Assembly (NCBI GenBank): GCA_002334985.1
Contig: DDBY01000037.1
Span: 1 to 8,841 of the forward strand
Source: Micavibrio sp. UBA2020
GTDB lineage: Bacteria > Pseudomonadota > Alphaproteobacteria > Micavibrionales > UBA2020
DNA: 8,841 nucleotides
Direction: 5' to 3'
Below are positions 1 to 6,635 of this stretch, piece by piece. Position 1 is the stretch's first letter; every line of letters begins with the position of its first letter. Position numbers and translations under genes: made by a program. The notes beneath the pieces are model-generated. The model was not told the DNA's origin. It was given only the letters and a program-made list of their open reading frames with translations, and did not search any database.

Positions 1-2
1 CG

Positions 3-65
3 GATGATTCCGCATCTATGTCGATTATCACCCGCGAAGCTGAAGCCAAGCTGAAGACGGCCTGA
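3..65 (+). CDS. C-terminal end of an unidentified protein (5' truncated by the window)
   Basis: Reading from base 3, an open frame of 20 codons ends at TGA 63-65 and gives DDSASMSIITREAEAKLKTA. The mix of Asp, Glu, Ala and Lys looks like a normal soluble C-terminus. Neither of the other two forward frames reads open this far (frame 1 stops at 52-54, frame 2 at once). The rest of the gene lies outside the window, so no function can be given. It converges on the minus-strand histidine kinase operon, and the hairpin at 81-103 lies between them. Confidence 0.55.
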   Translation, partial: DDSASMSIITREAEAKLKTA

Positions 66-80
66 TGGTTGAAAAACATC

Positions 81-103
81 AAAAAACCCGCACGAAGGCG
101 GGT
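81..103 (-). terminator. Intrinsic terminator of the two-component operon
   Basis: On the minus strand ACCCGC (103-98) and GCGGGT (91-86) form a 6-bp GC-rich stem around a 6-base loop with a UUCG-like core (CTTCGT). A run of T residues follows directly (complement of A81-A86). This is the standard shape of a Rho-independent terminator reading leftward. On the plus strand no T-run follows the stem, so it would work poorly for the gene ending at 65. It lies about 130 bases past the kinase stop codon and is the first stem-plus-T-run after it. Confidence 0.75.
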
Positions 104-151
104 CAGAACGAAGAAAGTAAGTGGTGAAGGGGTCCGTCCATCGCCAAAGCG

Positions 152-203
152 CCCTATGTATAATCCCCTGTATAGGGGCTAAAGCCTCCCTTTGTTAAGG
201 GGG
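152..203 (-). other. Hairpin cluster in the 3' region of the kinase transcript
   Basis: Two more stems lie between the kinase stop codon and the terminator. CCCCT (165-169) pairs with AGGGG (174-178) around GTAT. Bases 186-192 pair with 197-203 around a 4-base loop, with one G-T pair. An alternative pairing, CCCTAT (152-157) with ATAGGG (172-177), competes with the first stem. Neither stem is followed by a T-run on either strand, so they are not classic terminators. They could stabilise the 3' end of the mRNA. No conserved RNA family was recognised. Confidence 0.35.
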
Positions 204-231
204 AAAAGAATCGCCGGGTTGTATGTTTCTG

Positions 232-1821
232 TTAAGCGGAGCTAACGGGAAGGCTTTGTATGGTAATTTTAAAGCGCGCGCCGGAATTATAGGGGATTGC
301 AGCGATAGCCCCCCCATGCGCCGTCAAAAGAGATTGGCTGATGAGCAGTCCCAAGCCCGTGCCGCCGCTGTCACGGCGCGTGGTAAAGAAGGGGGTGAAC
401 AGCTTGGGCATGTTCCCGGCCGAGATACCCGCCCCGTCATCGACAAAGTCCAGCTCAATCATATTACCGACGGCAGATAACGAGATATGTACGCCTGTAG
501 CACCATGCTGAAAACTGTTATCAATCAGATTAATCATGATGGACTCTAATATATCGGCGCCAATGTTTGAAAAGACTCTTTCTGCATGAATTGTCGTCGT
601 GACCCTAGGCATATATTTTTTATTTATGGCGTTCAAGACCGTCAAGACATCAGTGGTTTCATGACCTGCCTGCATGACGTCGGCCTTTGCCAACTCAAGC
701 AATCGGCTGACCAGCTTCTTCAGGCGTTCCGAATCTTTTAAGATATTCCCCATGAAGCGCAGGCGTTGCTCTTGGTTCATGTCGTCGGGGTGGTCAATCA
801 TCAATTCAATGGCGCCCTGAATGGCCGTGAGCGGCGTTTTAAACTCATGCGCCAGATGCATGGAAAAGCTGCGGATATACGCCGCGCGCGCCTCGATCGT
901 CAGTGACATTTTTTCAAAGCTTTGAACAAGAACGGCGAGTTCTTCAATAGGCGGCTCGGACAGTTTTTCTTTGCTTTTATCGCCGGACGCCAGTTGTAGC
1001 GCATGTAGATTAAGCGCCCGCAACGGTCTTCCAATTGTATAGCTGAGTAGCCAGGCGATGACGCCTGTCACAGTAAGAATAAATATGCCCGCAAGAAAAA
1101 CGCTCTCTTTTTCCTCGTATAGCGCCTTCAGGATATTGCGCGGAGACCTTGAAAGATATGTGACGCCGATAACGCGATTATTTTGTACGATTGGAAAGGC
1201 GACAAACACGCGTACATTCGCGCCCCTACTCATTGACGCGACCGGCGGCCGGGGCTCGTCGGATATGCGCTGGCGCAGAACGCTTGTGTACTTGCCCGTC
1301 AGCGCGCGTGCGACTTCTTCGGGCTGCGCCAAGGATAAACCCCTATCTCCCGTGCCGGCCACAACGGTTCCCTGCGGGTTTAATACGCGCAGGCTGGACA
1401 ACGTGCTCAGCTTGGCTTCTTCTAAGATAGGCGTCAGCCGATTCCCAACCGATAGTTCTATAGGCGTAAGAGGCGCGGAAGGAATAGCGCCATCGGGGCG
1501 CGGCGGTAAAATGTCAGGAGCGCGCAGGCCCAGACGCGGTGGAAACGGCTTGTATTTTTCGTCCGTTTGTTCGGTCTGCTGCGCTACAGGCGTGCCATAG
1601 TTTATTGAAATGTCGCTTTCTTTTGCGAAGGCGTCTTTATAAAAAGACGAAATCAAAATTGCCTGCGCGATTAATTCGGCTTCGGTCTGACGAACAAGCT
1701 CGTTTTCGTAGATACGAAAAAAATACCCGCCGCTTAGCGGGAGCAAAAGGACAAAAATCAGGATAGCGGCAAATACCGTATGCAGCCTTAAAGCGAAAGT
1801 TTTTCTTCTAACTACTGACAT
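232..1821 (-). CDS. Sensor histidine kinase, HAMP and periplasmic sensor type
   Basis: This 529-aa membrane sensor autophosphorylates on His and passes the phosphate to the response regulator encoded just upstream. In order it shows a short cytoplasmic N-terminus, a first membrane helix (about 16-36), an extracytoplasmic sensor region (about 37-240) and a second helix (about 241-263). HAMP follows (about 263-315), then an HEFKTP H-box with His325, the N-box NLIDN (431-435), the G1 box DDGAGI (461-466), an F-box-like LFTPFF and the G2 box GGTGLGL (486-492). All catalytic boxes are intact. The sensor part (about 143-226) looks like the Cache/PAS-type fold of CreC-like kinases (inference). A proline-rich stretch at about 91-120 is unusual. 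The ATG at 1821 lies inside the regulator gene, giving a 10-base overlap and probable translational coupling. The ligand is unknown. Confidence 0.95.
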   Translation of the reverse strand: MSVVRRKTFALRLHTVFAAILIFVLLLPLSGGYFFRIYENELVRQTEAELIAQAILISSFYKDAFAKESDISINYGTPVAQQTEQTDEKYKPFPPRLGLRAPDILPPRPDGAIPSAPLTPIELSVGNRLTPILEEAKLSTLSSLRVLNPQGTVVAGTGDRGLSLAQPEEVARALTGKYTSVLRQRISDEPRPPVASMSRGANVRVFVAFPIVQNNRVIGVTYLSRSPRNILKALYEEKESVFLAGIFILTVTGVIAWLLSYTIGRPLRALNLHALQLASGDKSKEKLSEPPIEELAVLVQSFEKMSLTIEARAAYIRSFSMHLAHEFKTPLTAIQGAIELMIDHPDDMNQEQRLRFMGNILKDSERLKKLVSRLLELAKADVMQAGHETTDVLTVLNAINKKYMPRVTTTIHAERVFSNIGADILESIMINLIDNSFQHGATGVHISLSAVGNMIELDFVDDGAGISAGNMPKLFTPFFTTRRDSGGTGLGLLISQSLLTAHGGAIAAIPYNSGARFKITIQSLPVSSA

Positions 1822-2501
1822 GAACCCAGCTTATACCCGATGCCATGATTGGTGGAGATGACATCATGGATGTTTTTCTCTGCGAACTTGCTTCGAATTC
1901 TGCGGATATGGCTATCAATTGTACGGTCGCTGACCGTGATGTTAACACCATAAACCTGATCCATCAGCTCATCGCGAGTGTAGACTTTGTTGGGGTGTTT
2001 GAACAGCGCGCGCAGCAGCATAAATTCGGTCGCCGTAAGGGGGATCTGATACGCGCCCACTGCTGCCGTATAGCTGGAATTGTCTATTTTAACCATTCCA
2101 TGGGACATTTTTGTTTCTGCAGAAGGGGCAATTTGCGCCGCAGACCTTTTAAGAATGGCATTGATACGCGCAACAAGCTCGCGGGGACTGAAGGGCTTCG
2201 TCATGTAATCATCTCCGCCTATTTCTAGGCCGACGATCTTGTCAATCTCTTCATCCCGCGATGATAAGAAAAGAATAGGCGTCTCGCTTTTCTTACGAAG
2301 CGATTTGCAGACTTCTAGCCCGTCCATCTCGGGCATCGAAATATCTAGCACAATCAAGTCCGGATTGTGATCGGCGGCAGATTGCAGTGCTTCTAGCCCA
2401 TTCGCAACCTGAATGACTTGCATGCCCGCTTTCTCAAGAGTAAAAACGATCACCTCACGAATGTGAGAGTCATCGTCTACAATAAGAATTTTCCGGGTCA
2501 T
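1812..2501 (-). CDS. OmpR/PhoB-family response regulator
   Basis: This 229-aa DNA-binding regulator should be phosphorylated by the kinase encoded next to it. The receiver domain (about 4-117) has the acidic pocket Asp9-Asp10-Asp11, phospho-acceptor Asp53 in VLDISMP, Ser80 in the switch Thr/Ser position and Lys102 in TKPF. The C-terminal winged helix runs from LTATEF through the recognition segment SDRTIDSHIRRIRSK to the wing NHGIGYKL. I chose ATG 2501 because the receiver begins at once (MTRKILIVDDD) and it leaves a 31-base gap after the DUF4173 gene. An earlier start at 2597 would add 32 unrelated residues and overlap that gene by 65 bases. The SD is weak (AAGG, 8 bases upstream). A likely target is the repeat set at 4113-4161 (inference). 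CreB-like in context, but this cannot be proven here. Confidence 0.95.
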   Translation of the reverse strand: MTRKILIVDDDSHIREVIVFTLEKAGMQVIQVANGLEALQSAADHNPDLIVLDISMPEMDGLEVCKSLRKKSETPILFLSSRDEEIDKIVGLEIGGDDYMTKPFSPRELVARINAILKRSAAQIAPSAETKMSHGMVKIDNSSYTAAVGAYQIPLTATEFMLLRALFKHPNKVYTRDELMDQVYGVNITVSDRTIDSHIRRIRSKFAEKNIHDVISTNHGIGYKLGSCQ

Positions 2502-2517
2502 TTCGCGCGCCTTTTTT

Positions 2518-2549
2518 ATTATATTATTTGTATCAGCGGCTTGGGTCAA
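2518..2549 (-). promoter_or_regulatory. Possible internal promoter for the regulator and kinase genes
   Basis: On the minus strand TTGACC (2549-2544, 5 of 6 to the -35 consensus) is followed after 17 bases by TAATAT (2526-2521), or after 20 bases by a perfect TATAAT (2523-2518). Transcription would start near 2511, about 10 bases ahead of the regulator ATG. The site overlaps the end of the DUF4173 gene and the AT-rich 31-base gap. It could give separate expression of the two-component genes. It is a sequence match only, and AT-rich gaps produce chance matches. Confidence 0.35.
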
Positions 2550-4011
2550 CACTTGGCGGGATAGCTTCAGCGATGGGCACAGCATCGGATGAGTCAATCT
2601 CTTCCAGCAACTGCTGTTTACGCCATGTCCACGCGCGCCAATTTTCTGCTAGATCTGCACGAAGGTTTGCTTGCAGCTCCGAAAGTACAGGCTGGGGAGT
2701 GGCCATTTTACTTTGGTACCGCGCGAGCGCAGGAATAGCTTCGGGCCCTAGTTCCCACATGTATTGCAGGTCGAGGTAAGTACCTGCACTGCCTTCCGTG
2801 ATCTCTCGTGCGTGCGCGACGTTAAAATCTGCAATCATGCGGTTAAAGTTAACAAAGCAGCAGATATAAAGGGTGGTGAACAGCAAGAGCGTATTCGCAT
2901 TCAATAACCATGTATTGCTTTTGCGCAAATAAATACGCAAAACCATCAAAAATATACCTGCCGCAATAAGCCCCATCCATATAAGACCGGCTGTGCGCAA
3001 CTGAGTCAGGGAATAGAATTCAATGTAGTTCACGGTGCGGCTCATGGCCGAGACCACAAGAAAGATATTTTGCGCTATCCACAGATACACCCCCACTCTC
3101 GCCGCCGGGCTTTGATACTTAGCGCTACCGTCACCAAAGGTAATAAGGACATATATGGCGGCGATAATTGTCGTGAAAATCAGCGGATAGGCACCGGCGT
3201 GAACATATTTAGCATAGGTCATACCGGCGGGGAGCGCAGCACCTGTCCACAAAAACGCAACATCCATCGCGTTCTGAATGAAAAACAGTACGTTGAAGAT
3301 AACAAGGGAGAAGATGATTGCATTTTTATTCAGCCATAAATCCAAATCGATTTTTTGTGTAAACTGAATGCTTCTTTTTTCAGTAGAAAGCTTAAATCTC
3401 GGGCGCAGCAGCGCCCATACAGCCAAGCCCGTTAATGCCCAAAATATCCATCTGCCAGGAGAACCTATAAAGGTAAGATCTACTTTTTTAAGCGCGCTGG
3501 CCAGTATAGGGTTCGCCCGCGTAAAAAGATAAATAAACGTCGTCGCCATCAGCAGCGGCAATACGGCATATCGCGCAATATTATTCAGCTTTATTCCGCG
3601 TGCCTTTGACAGTTTTTGTATGCGGGATTTATCCAAGAACCATTGCGTAAACAGGCGCGAAGAAAAGCTGCCAACGTCATAACTCCACAGCTTGGCATCA
3701 ATCAATCGCTGACGCTTGCTCAAAATCAAAAGCGTTATAACAGCCAAAATATACATGACGGCCGTAAGCAGATCCGGGCTATATATCAATCGGCTAAGTA
3801 GGCTTGCGGCGATGAAGGCCGTTACTTTTGAAGAGCGTGATTGTAAAATATTTTTCTGTGTCAGAAGCAGGAGCGCTGCGACAAGGCCACCATAAAGCCC
3901 CAACGCCCACCCGATAGGCTGACCGTATAGCAGCCAGTCTCCCGCCGCGACCATGAATAGGCATAGAAAAAGCTTCGTCCCAAACTTTTGAAAGATATTC
4001 CGAATAGCCAA
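2533..4011 (-). CDS. DUF4173 (DUF4153-like) polytopic membrane protein
   Basis: This 492-aa inner-membrane protein has about ten or more hydrophobic segments, the clearest near 12-28, 33-51, 82-98, 147-164, 187-203, 230-246, 274-291, 308-323, 340-361 and 369-387. It matches the DUF4173 family by the conserved stretches NAMDVAFLWTGAALPAGMTY (247-266) with YVHAGAY, the following RTVNYIEFYSLTQLR (325-339), NFNRMIADFNVAHA (388-401) and the tail LDLQYMWELGPEAIPALARY. A charged cytoplasmic-looking loop lies at about 99-145, and the last 90 residues are soluble. The molecular function of the family is unknown. The start is TTG 4011, because an in-frame TGA lies 30 bases upstream with no ATG or GTG between. 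GGGGG (4022-4018) may be its SD. It is the first gene of the operon with the regulator and kinase, which suggests it is their target or sensing partner. Confidence 0.88.
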   Translation of the reverse strand: MAIRNIFQKFGTKLFLCLFMVAAGDWLLYGQPIGWALGLYGGLVAALLLLTQKNILQSRSSKVTAFIAASLLSRLIYSPDLLTAVMYILAVITLLILSKRQRLIDAKLWSYDVGSFSSRLFTQWFLDKSRIQKLSKARGIKLNNIARYAVLPLLMATTFIYLFTRANPILASALKKVDLTFIGSPGRWIFWALTGLAVWALLRPRFKLSTEKRSIQFTQKIDLDLWLNKNAIIFSLVIFNVLFFIQNAMDVAFLWTGAALPAGMTYAKYVHAGAYPLIFTTIIAAIYVLITFGDGSAKYQSPAARVGVYLWIAQNIFLVVSAMSRTVNYIEFYSLTQLRTAGLIWMGLIAAGIFLMVLRIYLRKSNTWLLNANTLLLFTTLYICCFVNFNRMIADFNVAHAREITEGSAGTYLDLQYMWELGPEAIPALARYQSKMATPQPVLSELQANLRADLAENWRAWTWRKQQLLEEIDSSDAVPIAEAIPPSVDPSR

Positions 4012-4079
4012 GTCGTTCCCCCGTTGAGAAAAATCTTTTCACCCATAAACCGGCGCGTTTTAAATAAGCGTTGCATCAT
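3861..4079 (-). other. Upstream reading frame with strong ribosome-binding site, possible leader or frameshifted N-terminus
   Basis: A GAGGA motif (4088-4084) sits 4 bases before ATG 4079 and 7 bases before ATG 4076, the best SD in the area. The frame reads MMQRLFKTRRFMGEKIFLNG and continues for 72 codons. It overlaps the first 50 codons of the DUF4173 gene in a different phase and then stops at 3861. The part ahead of 4011 looks like plausible coding sequence, while the overlapped part is rich in Arg, Gly and Ser. It may be a leader peptide, or the true N-terminus of the DUF4173 protein split by a one-base indel near the G-run at 4018-4022. I do not count it as an independent gene. Confidence 0.3.
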
Positions 4080-4112
4080 TGCGTCCTCACACCTTCACGG
4101 TACAAAAACGTT

Positions 4113-4161
4113 GTGCAGGCTTGATGATGAAATTAAGGCTTAATTGTGCAAATTCGGTGCA
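4113..4161. promoter_or_regulatory. Candidate operator: GTGCA repeats at 11-bp multiples plus a palindrome
   Basis: GTGCA occurs at 4113-4117, 4146-4150 and 4157-4161, so the starts are 33 and 11 bp apart and lie on the same face of the helix. Between the first two copies is a perfect inverted repeat, AATTAAG-G-CTTAATT (4131-4145). OmpR/PhoB-family regulators typically bind tandem half-sites spaced 10-11 bp, as in the Pho box. The site lies 100-150 bases upstream of the DUF4173 start, in the 235-base gap between that start and the tRNA gene, where I see no gene other than the upstream frame starting at 4079. I could not identify a convincing -10/-35 pair beside it. Confidence 0.4.
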
Positions 4162-4246
4162 GGGGAGGGGCAGGAACGCGCAAATAAACGTTCTTTCCTA
4201 CGGCAGGATAATTTTTTTCTTTTGTGGGTGCGTAACGGCCTAAAAG

Positions 4247-4340
4247 TGGCGGAGACGGAGGGATTCGAACCCTCGATACATCTTTACAAACGTATAACGG
4301 TTTAGCAAACCGCCGCCTTCAGCCACTCGGCCACGTCTCC
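4247..4340 (-). tRNA. tRNA-Ser, anticodon GCT
   Basis: This is a 94-base class II tRNA including an encoded 3' CCA. The acceptor stem GGAGACG pairs fully with CGTCTCC, followed by discriminator G and CCA (4249-4247). The D-arm region contains TGGCCGAGTGG. The anticodon stem is GCGGT/ACCGT with loop TTGCTAA, placing anticodon GCT at 4306-4304, which reads AGC and AGT serine codons. A long variable arm typical of tRNA-Ser follows, then the T-arm GAGGG-TTCGAAT-CCCTC. Its 3' end faces the DUF4173/two-component operon, and its 5' end faces the aldo/keto reductase gene on the same strand. Confidence 0.96.
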
Positions 4341-4411
4341 GCATGAAGGCTTTGTTCCGGATGCGCAAGGCGGGCGCGCGGTGCGTCTGGCCGTTGCATC
4401 GGATGCAGGGC

Positions 4412-4440
4412 ATCATATATAGCATGGCGCGAAAAGGGAA
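4412..4440 (-). promoter_or_regulatory. Weak candidate promoter for tRNA-Ser
   Basis: On the minus strand GCTATATATGATG holds a -10-like TATGAT (4417-4412), with TTCCCT (4440-4435, 3 of 6 to the -35 consensus) 17 bases upstream. This would give a tRNA 5' leader of roughly 65 bases. The -35 match is poor, and the tRNA could also be read from the aldo/keto reductase unit, because no intrinsic terminator is visible between them. A 5-bp stem GCGTG/CACGC at 4459-4474 has no T-run on the minus strand. Confidence 0.2.
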
Positions 4441-4486
4441 GTCTCTTGTCATCTGCGCGCGTGGAAAATCACGCATTTAAAATCAA

Positions 4487-5332
4487 TTACTTAGCGCCAT
4501 CCACGGCGGGGGCGCCGGCCGCCGCCGCGCAGGCGGCCGCCACATTTGCACGGATATTGGCCTGATTCAGGCTGCCGAAGACCATGGATGTGACCCCGGG
4601 CGTGTCGAGCACGAAGCGGATATTATCCGCCACCAGCTCCGCCGCGCCCGCGCTGCCTTGCGCATAGTTGCCGATATGGCCGGAGGCGAGGCCTTTTTTG
4701 ACCAGCACCGCCTTGCCCAGTCTTTGCGCTTCGGGCAGCACACCCACTTCGTCCAGATAGCCGACGTTATAGGCCAGCATCACGCAATCGCTGAGCTGCA
4801 CAGCAAGGCTGCCGCCTTCGGTGCTATAGGTCGAAACGCCGAAGCTGAGAATTTTGCCCGCTTCTTTCATCCGCGCGAGCGTTTCCAGCACGGGCGTTTC
4901 GCGTATGACTTTCACATCGTCACGGTTTGCATGTACCAGCACGCAATCCAGATAATCCGTGCGCAGGCGTTTCAGGCTGCGCTCGACGCTCATGCGCGTA
5001 TGCTCCGCCGTAAAAATATATTCGGATGCGGCAGTATCCGGATGAAACTCTTCGCCTGTTTTCGAGACGAGAAAGAACCGCTGCCGCCGCGCGCCCATCA
5101 GCGCGCCAAGGCGCTCTTCCGACGTGCCGTAAGCGGGTGCTGTATCCAGAAGATTAATACCAAGGTCGAGGGAAAGGTCGAGGATGTCAGACACTTCGTT
5201 ATCCGTCGGGAGCGCAAAACCATCGCCGCCCGGATATTTAACGCCGCGGTTGCGTCCGAATTTGACTGTGCCAAGACCCAGCACGCTGACGTTTTTTCCC
5301 GTACCCGCGAAAGGGCGCTGCGGCAACATCAT
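4487..5332 (-). CDS. Aldo/keto reductase family oxidoreductase
   Basis: This 281-aa soluble NAD(P)H-dependent reductase has the TIM-barrel signature of the family. The catalytic tetrad is visible: Asp63 and Tyr68 in LLDTAPAYGTSEERLG, Lys91 in LVSKTG and His134 in VLVHANRDD. Later family stretches are RSLKRLRTDYLD (about 118-129), ILSFGVSTYSTEGG (161-174), AYNVGYLDE (187-195) and the C-terminal PGVTSMVFGSLNQANI. The length is a little short of the usual 290-330 residues, and the tail is Ala-rich. I chose ATG 5332 (a second ATG follows at 5329) because AAGGA lies 9 bases upstream. Longer frames back to 5479 only add residues antisense-like to the conserved end of the preceding gene. It starts 28 bases after the FAD oxidoreductase stop, so the two are probably co-transcribed. 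The substrate is unknown. Confidence 0.93.
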   Translation of the reverse strand: MMLPQRPFAGTGKNVSVLGLGTVKFGRNRGVKYPGGDGFALPTDNEVSDILDLSLDLGINLLDTAPAYGTSEERLGALMGARRQRFFLVSKTGEEFHPDTAASEYIFTAEHTRMSVERSLKRLRTDYLDCVLVHANRDDVKVIRETPVLETLARMKEAGKILSFGVSTYSTEGGSLAVQLSDCVMLAYNVGYLDEVGVLPEAQRLGKAVLVKKGLASGHIGNYAQGSAGAAELVADNIRFVLDTPGVTSMVFGSLNQANIRANVAAACAAAAGAPAVDGAK

Positions 5333-5360
5333 GTCTGAAAATCCTTTGCTGCCTTGCATA

Positions 5361-6635
5361 TCATGCCCCGCGCAGTTTGCGCCATGCGGCGTCTTCCCAT
5401 GGATAGCGCCCCACTTCGGCGGGCGCGAATTTATCTGCGGGCGGCTCTGTTTTATATTCGGGCATGATTTTGCGTTCACGCAATTTATCCATCATGCGGT
5501 CCGCAAGCGCGGGAGCAAATGTCAATTTAGTCGGCCATGCCACCATAACGCGGCCACGCTGCTGCACAAACGGCCCCGGCGGCAAATGCCCTTCTTCGTC
5601 GTAAGGCTCTGCACGGTCACCCGCCCATGTCGCCCATTGTTTGTCCGACCAGTCGATATGCGGAAAGACGGATTCGAGTTCCTTGCGCGCAAATTGCAAG
5701 GTTTCATCCTCGCTCATCTTCGCGCCTTCTTCGGCGATATTGCCGCCCAAATACCAGACATAGCCATCGCGCCCGTTGGGATGCGCGGTCACGGTCATGC
5801 GCGGCTTGGGCTTGCCGACAATCCCATGGCCATAGAGAGGCTCCGGCAGCGGGCGCACCATGACTTGGCGCAGCGGCCGGCGCTGCGACAAACGTTTTTC
5901 AATTTTCAGCATTTTAAAGGCGTCTTCATTACCTGTGCCCGCCGTGAAAATCAGCATTTGCGCCTGCATGACAACGCCGTCCACCGCCGCCTGACCATCC
6001 GGCAATATCTCGCTCACGCCCCCTTTGAACAGGCGGCCTTTGAGCGGCGCGGCCAATGCCTGCACCAGCGTGCGTGTATCCAGCACTTTTTCAGGCATGC
6101 TATAGACGGAACCTTTGAATTTCTTGCCGGGTGCCTTAAGCGCATCCGGAATTTCGGGCTGTTTCAATTTTGTCGTCGCGGCATTCACCAGCTGCGCCGC
6201 GCCAAAAACCGCGACGTCGGACAAAAGCGAGCCGGCAGGCCACATAATCTGGTTCTCGCTTAAAAATTTTACCGAGGTCAGATCAATCTCGCCATATCCG
6301 CCAAGGCAGGCTTCCCAGCGCTCCGGCATGCGCGCGATAGACGACGCATGCTGCGTGACCGCGCCTTCGAGCGTATATTTCTGCCCGCCATGTATCATCC
6401 CCTGTGACGCCAGCGTTTGCCGCCCGCCCAGCGTGTCTTTTTCAAACAAAATGACGTTATACCCCGCGCGCAAAAGCGTATTGGCCAGCCACAGCCCCGC
6501 AATGCCGCCGCCAAAAATGACCGCGTCATAAAACAGCACGGATGGCGCAGCCGTGGGCACGGCATCTGCGGCCGCGGGTTTAAAACCTGCGGGGGCAAAT
6601 TTACTGAGGGCGGGTTTGTCTTGGGTTTCAGTCAT
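5361..6635 (-). CDS. FAD-dependent oxidoreductase (DAO-type)
   Basis: This 424-aa flavoprotein begins with about 35 Ala/Pro-rich residues. A Rossmann dinucleotide-binding motif follows, AVIFGGGIAGLWLANTL (about 38-54) with GGGIAG at 42-47, ending in acidic Glu65 of LFEKD that should hold the adenosine ribose. The next segment, LGGRQTLASQGMIHGGQKY (about 69-87), is typical of a DAO-superfamily subgroup. A later AGTGNED loop and the C-terminal WPTKLTFAPALADRM fit the FAD domain. No signal peptide or membrane helix is seen, so it is cytoplasmic. I chose ATG 6635 (MTETQDK). The frame can extend to TTG 6707, but those 24 residues are low-quality and the TTG has poor SD spacing. The SD at 6635 is also weak. 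It pairs with the aldo/keto reductase gene downstream. The substrate cannot be deduced. Confidence 0.9.
   Translation of the reverse strand: MTETQDKPALSKFAPAGFKPAAADAVPTAAPSVLFYDAVIFGGGIAGLWLANTLLRAGYNVILFEKDTLGGRQTLASQGMIHGGQKYTLEGAVTQHASSIARMPERWEACLGGYGEIDLTSVKFLSENQIMWPAGSLLSDVAVFGAAQLVNAATTKLKQPEIPDALKAPGKKFKGSVYSMPEKVLDTRTLVQALAAPLKGRLFKGGVSEILPDGQAAVDGVVMQAQMLIFTAGTGNEDAFKMLKIEKRLSQRRPLRQVMVRPLPEPLYGHGIVGKPKPRMTVTAHPNGRDGYVWYLGGNIAEEGAKMSEDETLQFARKELESVFPHIDWSDKQWATWAGDRAEPYDEEGHLPPGPFVQQRGRVMVAWPTKLTFAPALADRMMDKLRERKIMPEYKTEPPADKFAPAEVGRYPWEDAAWRKLRGA

Noticed and set aside
159..164. Perfect TATAAT on the plus strand
   Set aside because: No -35-like sequence lies 16-18 bases upstream and no plus-strand gene follows.
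2502..2597. N-terminal extension of the response regulator to 2597
   Set aside because: The receiver fold starts directly at Met 2501, and the longer start would overlap the DUF4173 gene by 65 bases.
4247..4270. tRNA 3' end as an attachment site
   Set aside because: I looked for a second copy of the 3' end in the window and saw none, and there is no integrase gene.
4240..4476. A 78-codon minus-strand frame across the tRNA gene
   Set aside because: Its last third is simply the translated tRNA-Ser sequence (RGFESLRLRHF) and there is no SD.
5333..5479. N-terminal extension of the aldo/keto reductase to 5479
   Set aside because: It overlaps the conserved end of the oxidoreductase gene and adds 49 residues that precede the normal barrel start. 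ATG 5332 has an AAGGA SD.
5184..6263. Long plus-strand frames opposite the oxidoreductase and aldo/keto reductase genes (also 4658-5338)
   Set aside because: The minus-strand proteins carry full cofactor and catalytic motifs. The opposite frames are rich in His, Arg and Pro and have no domains.
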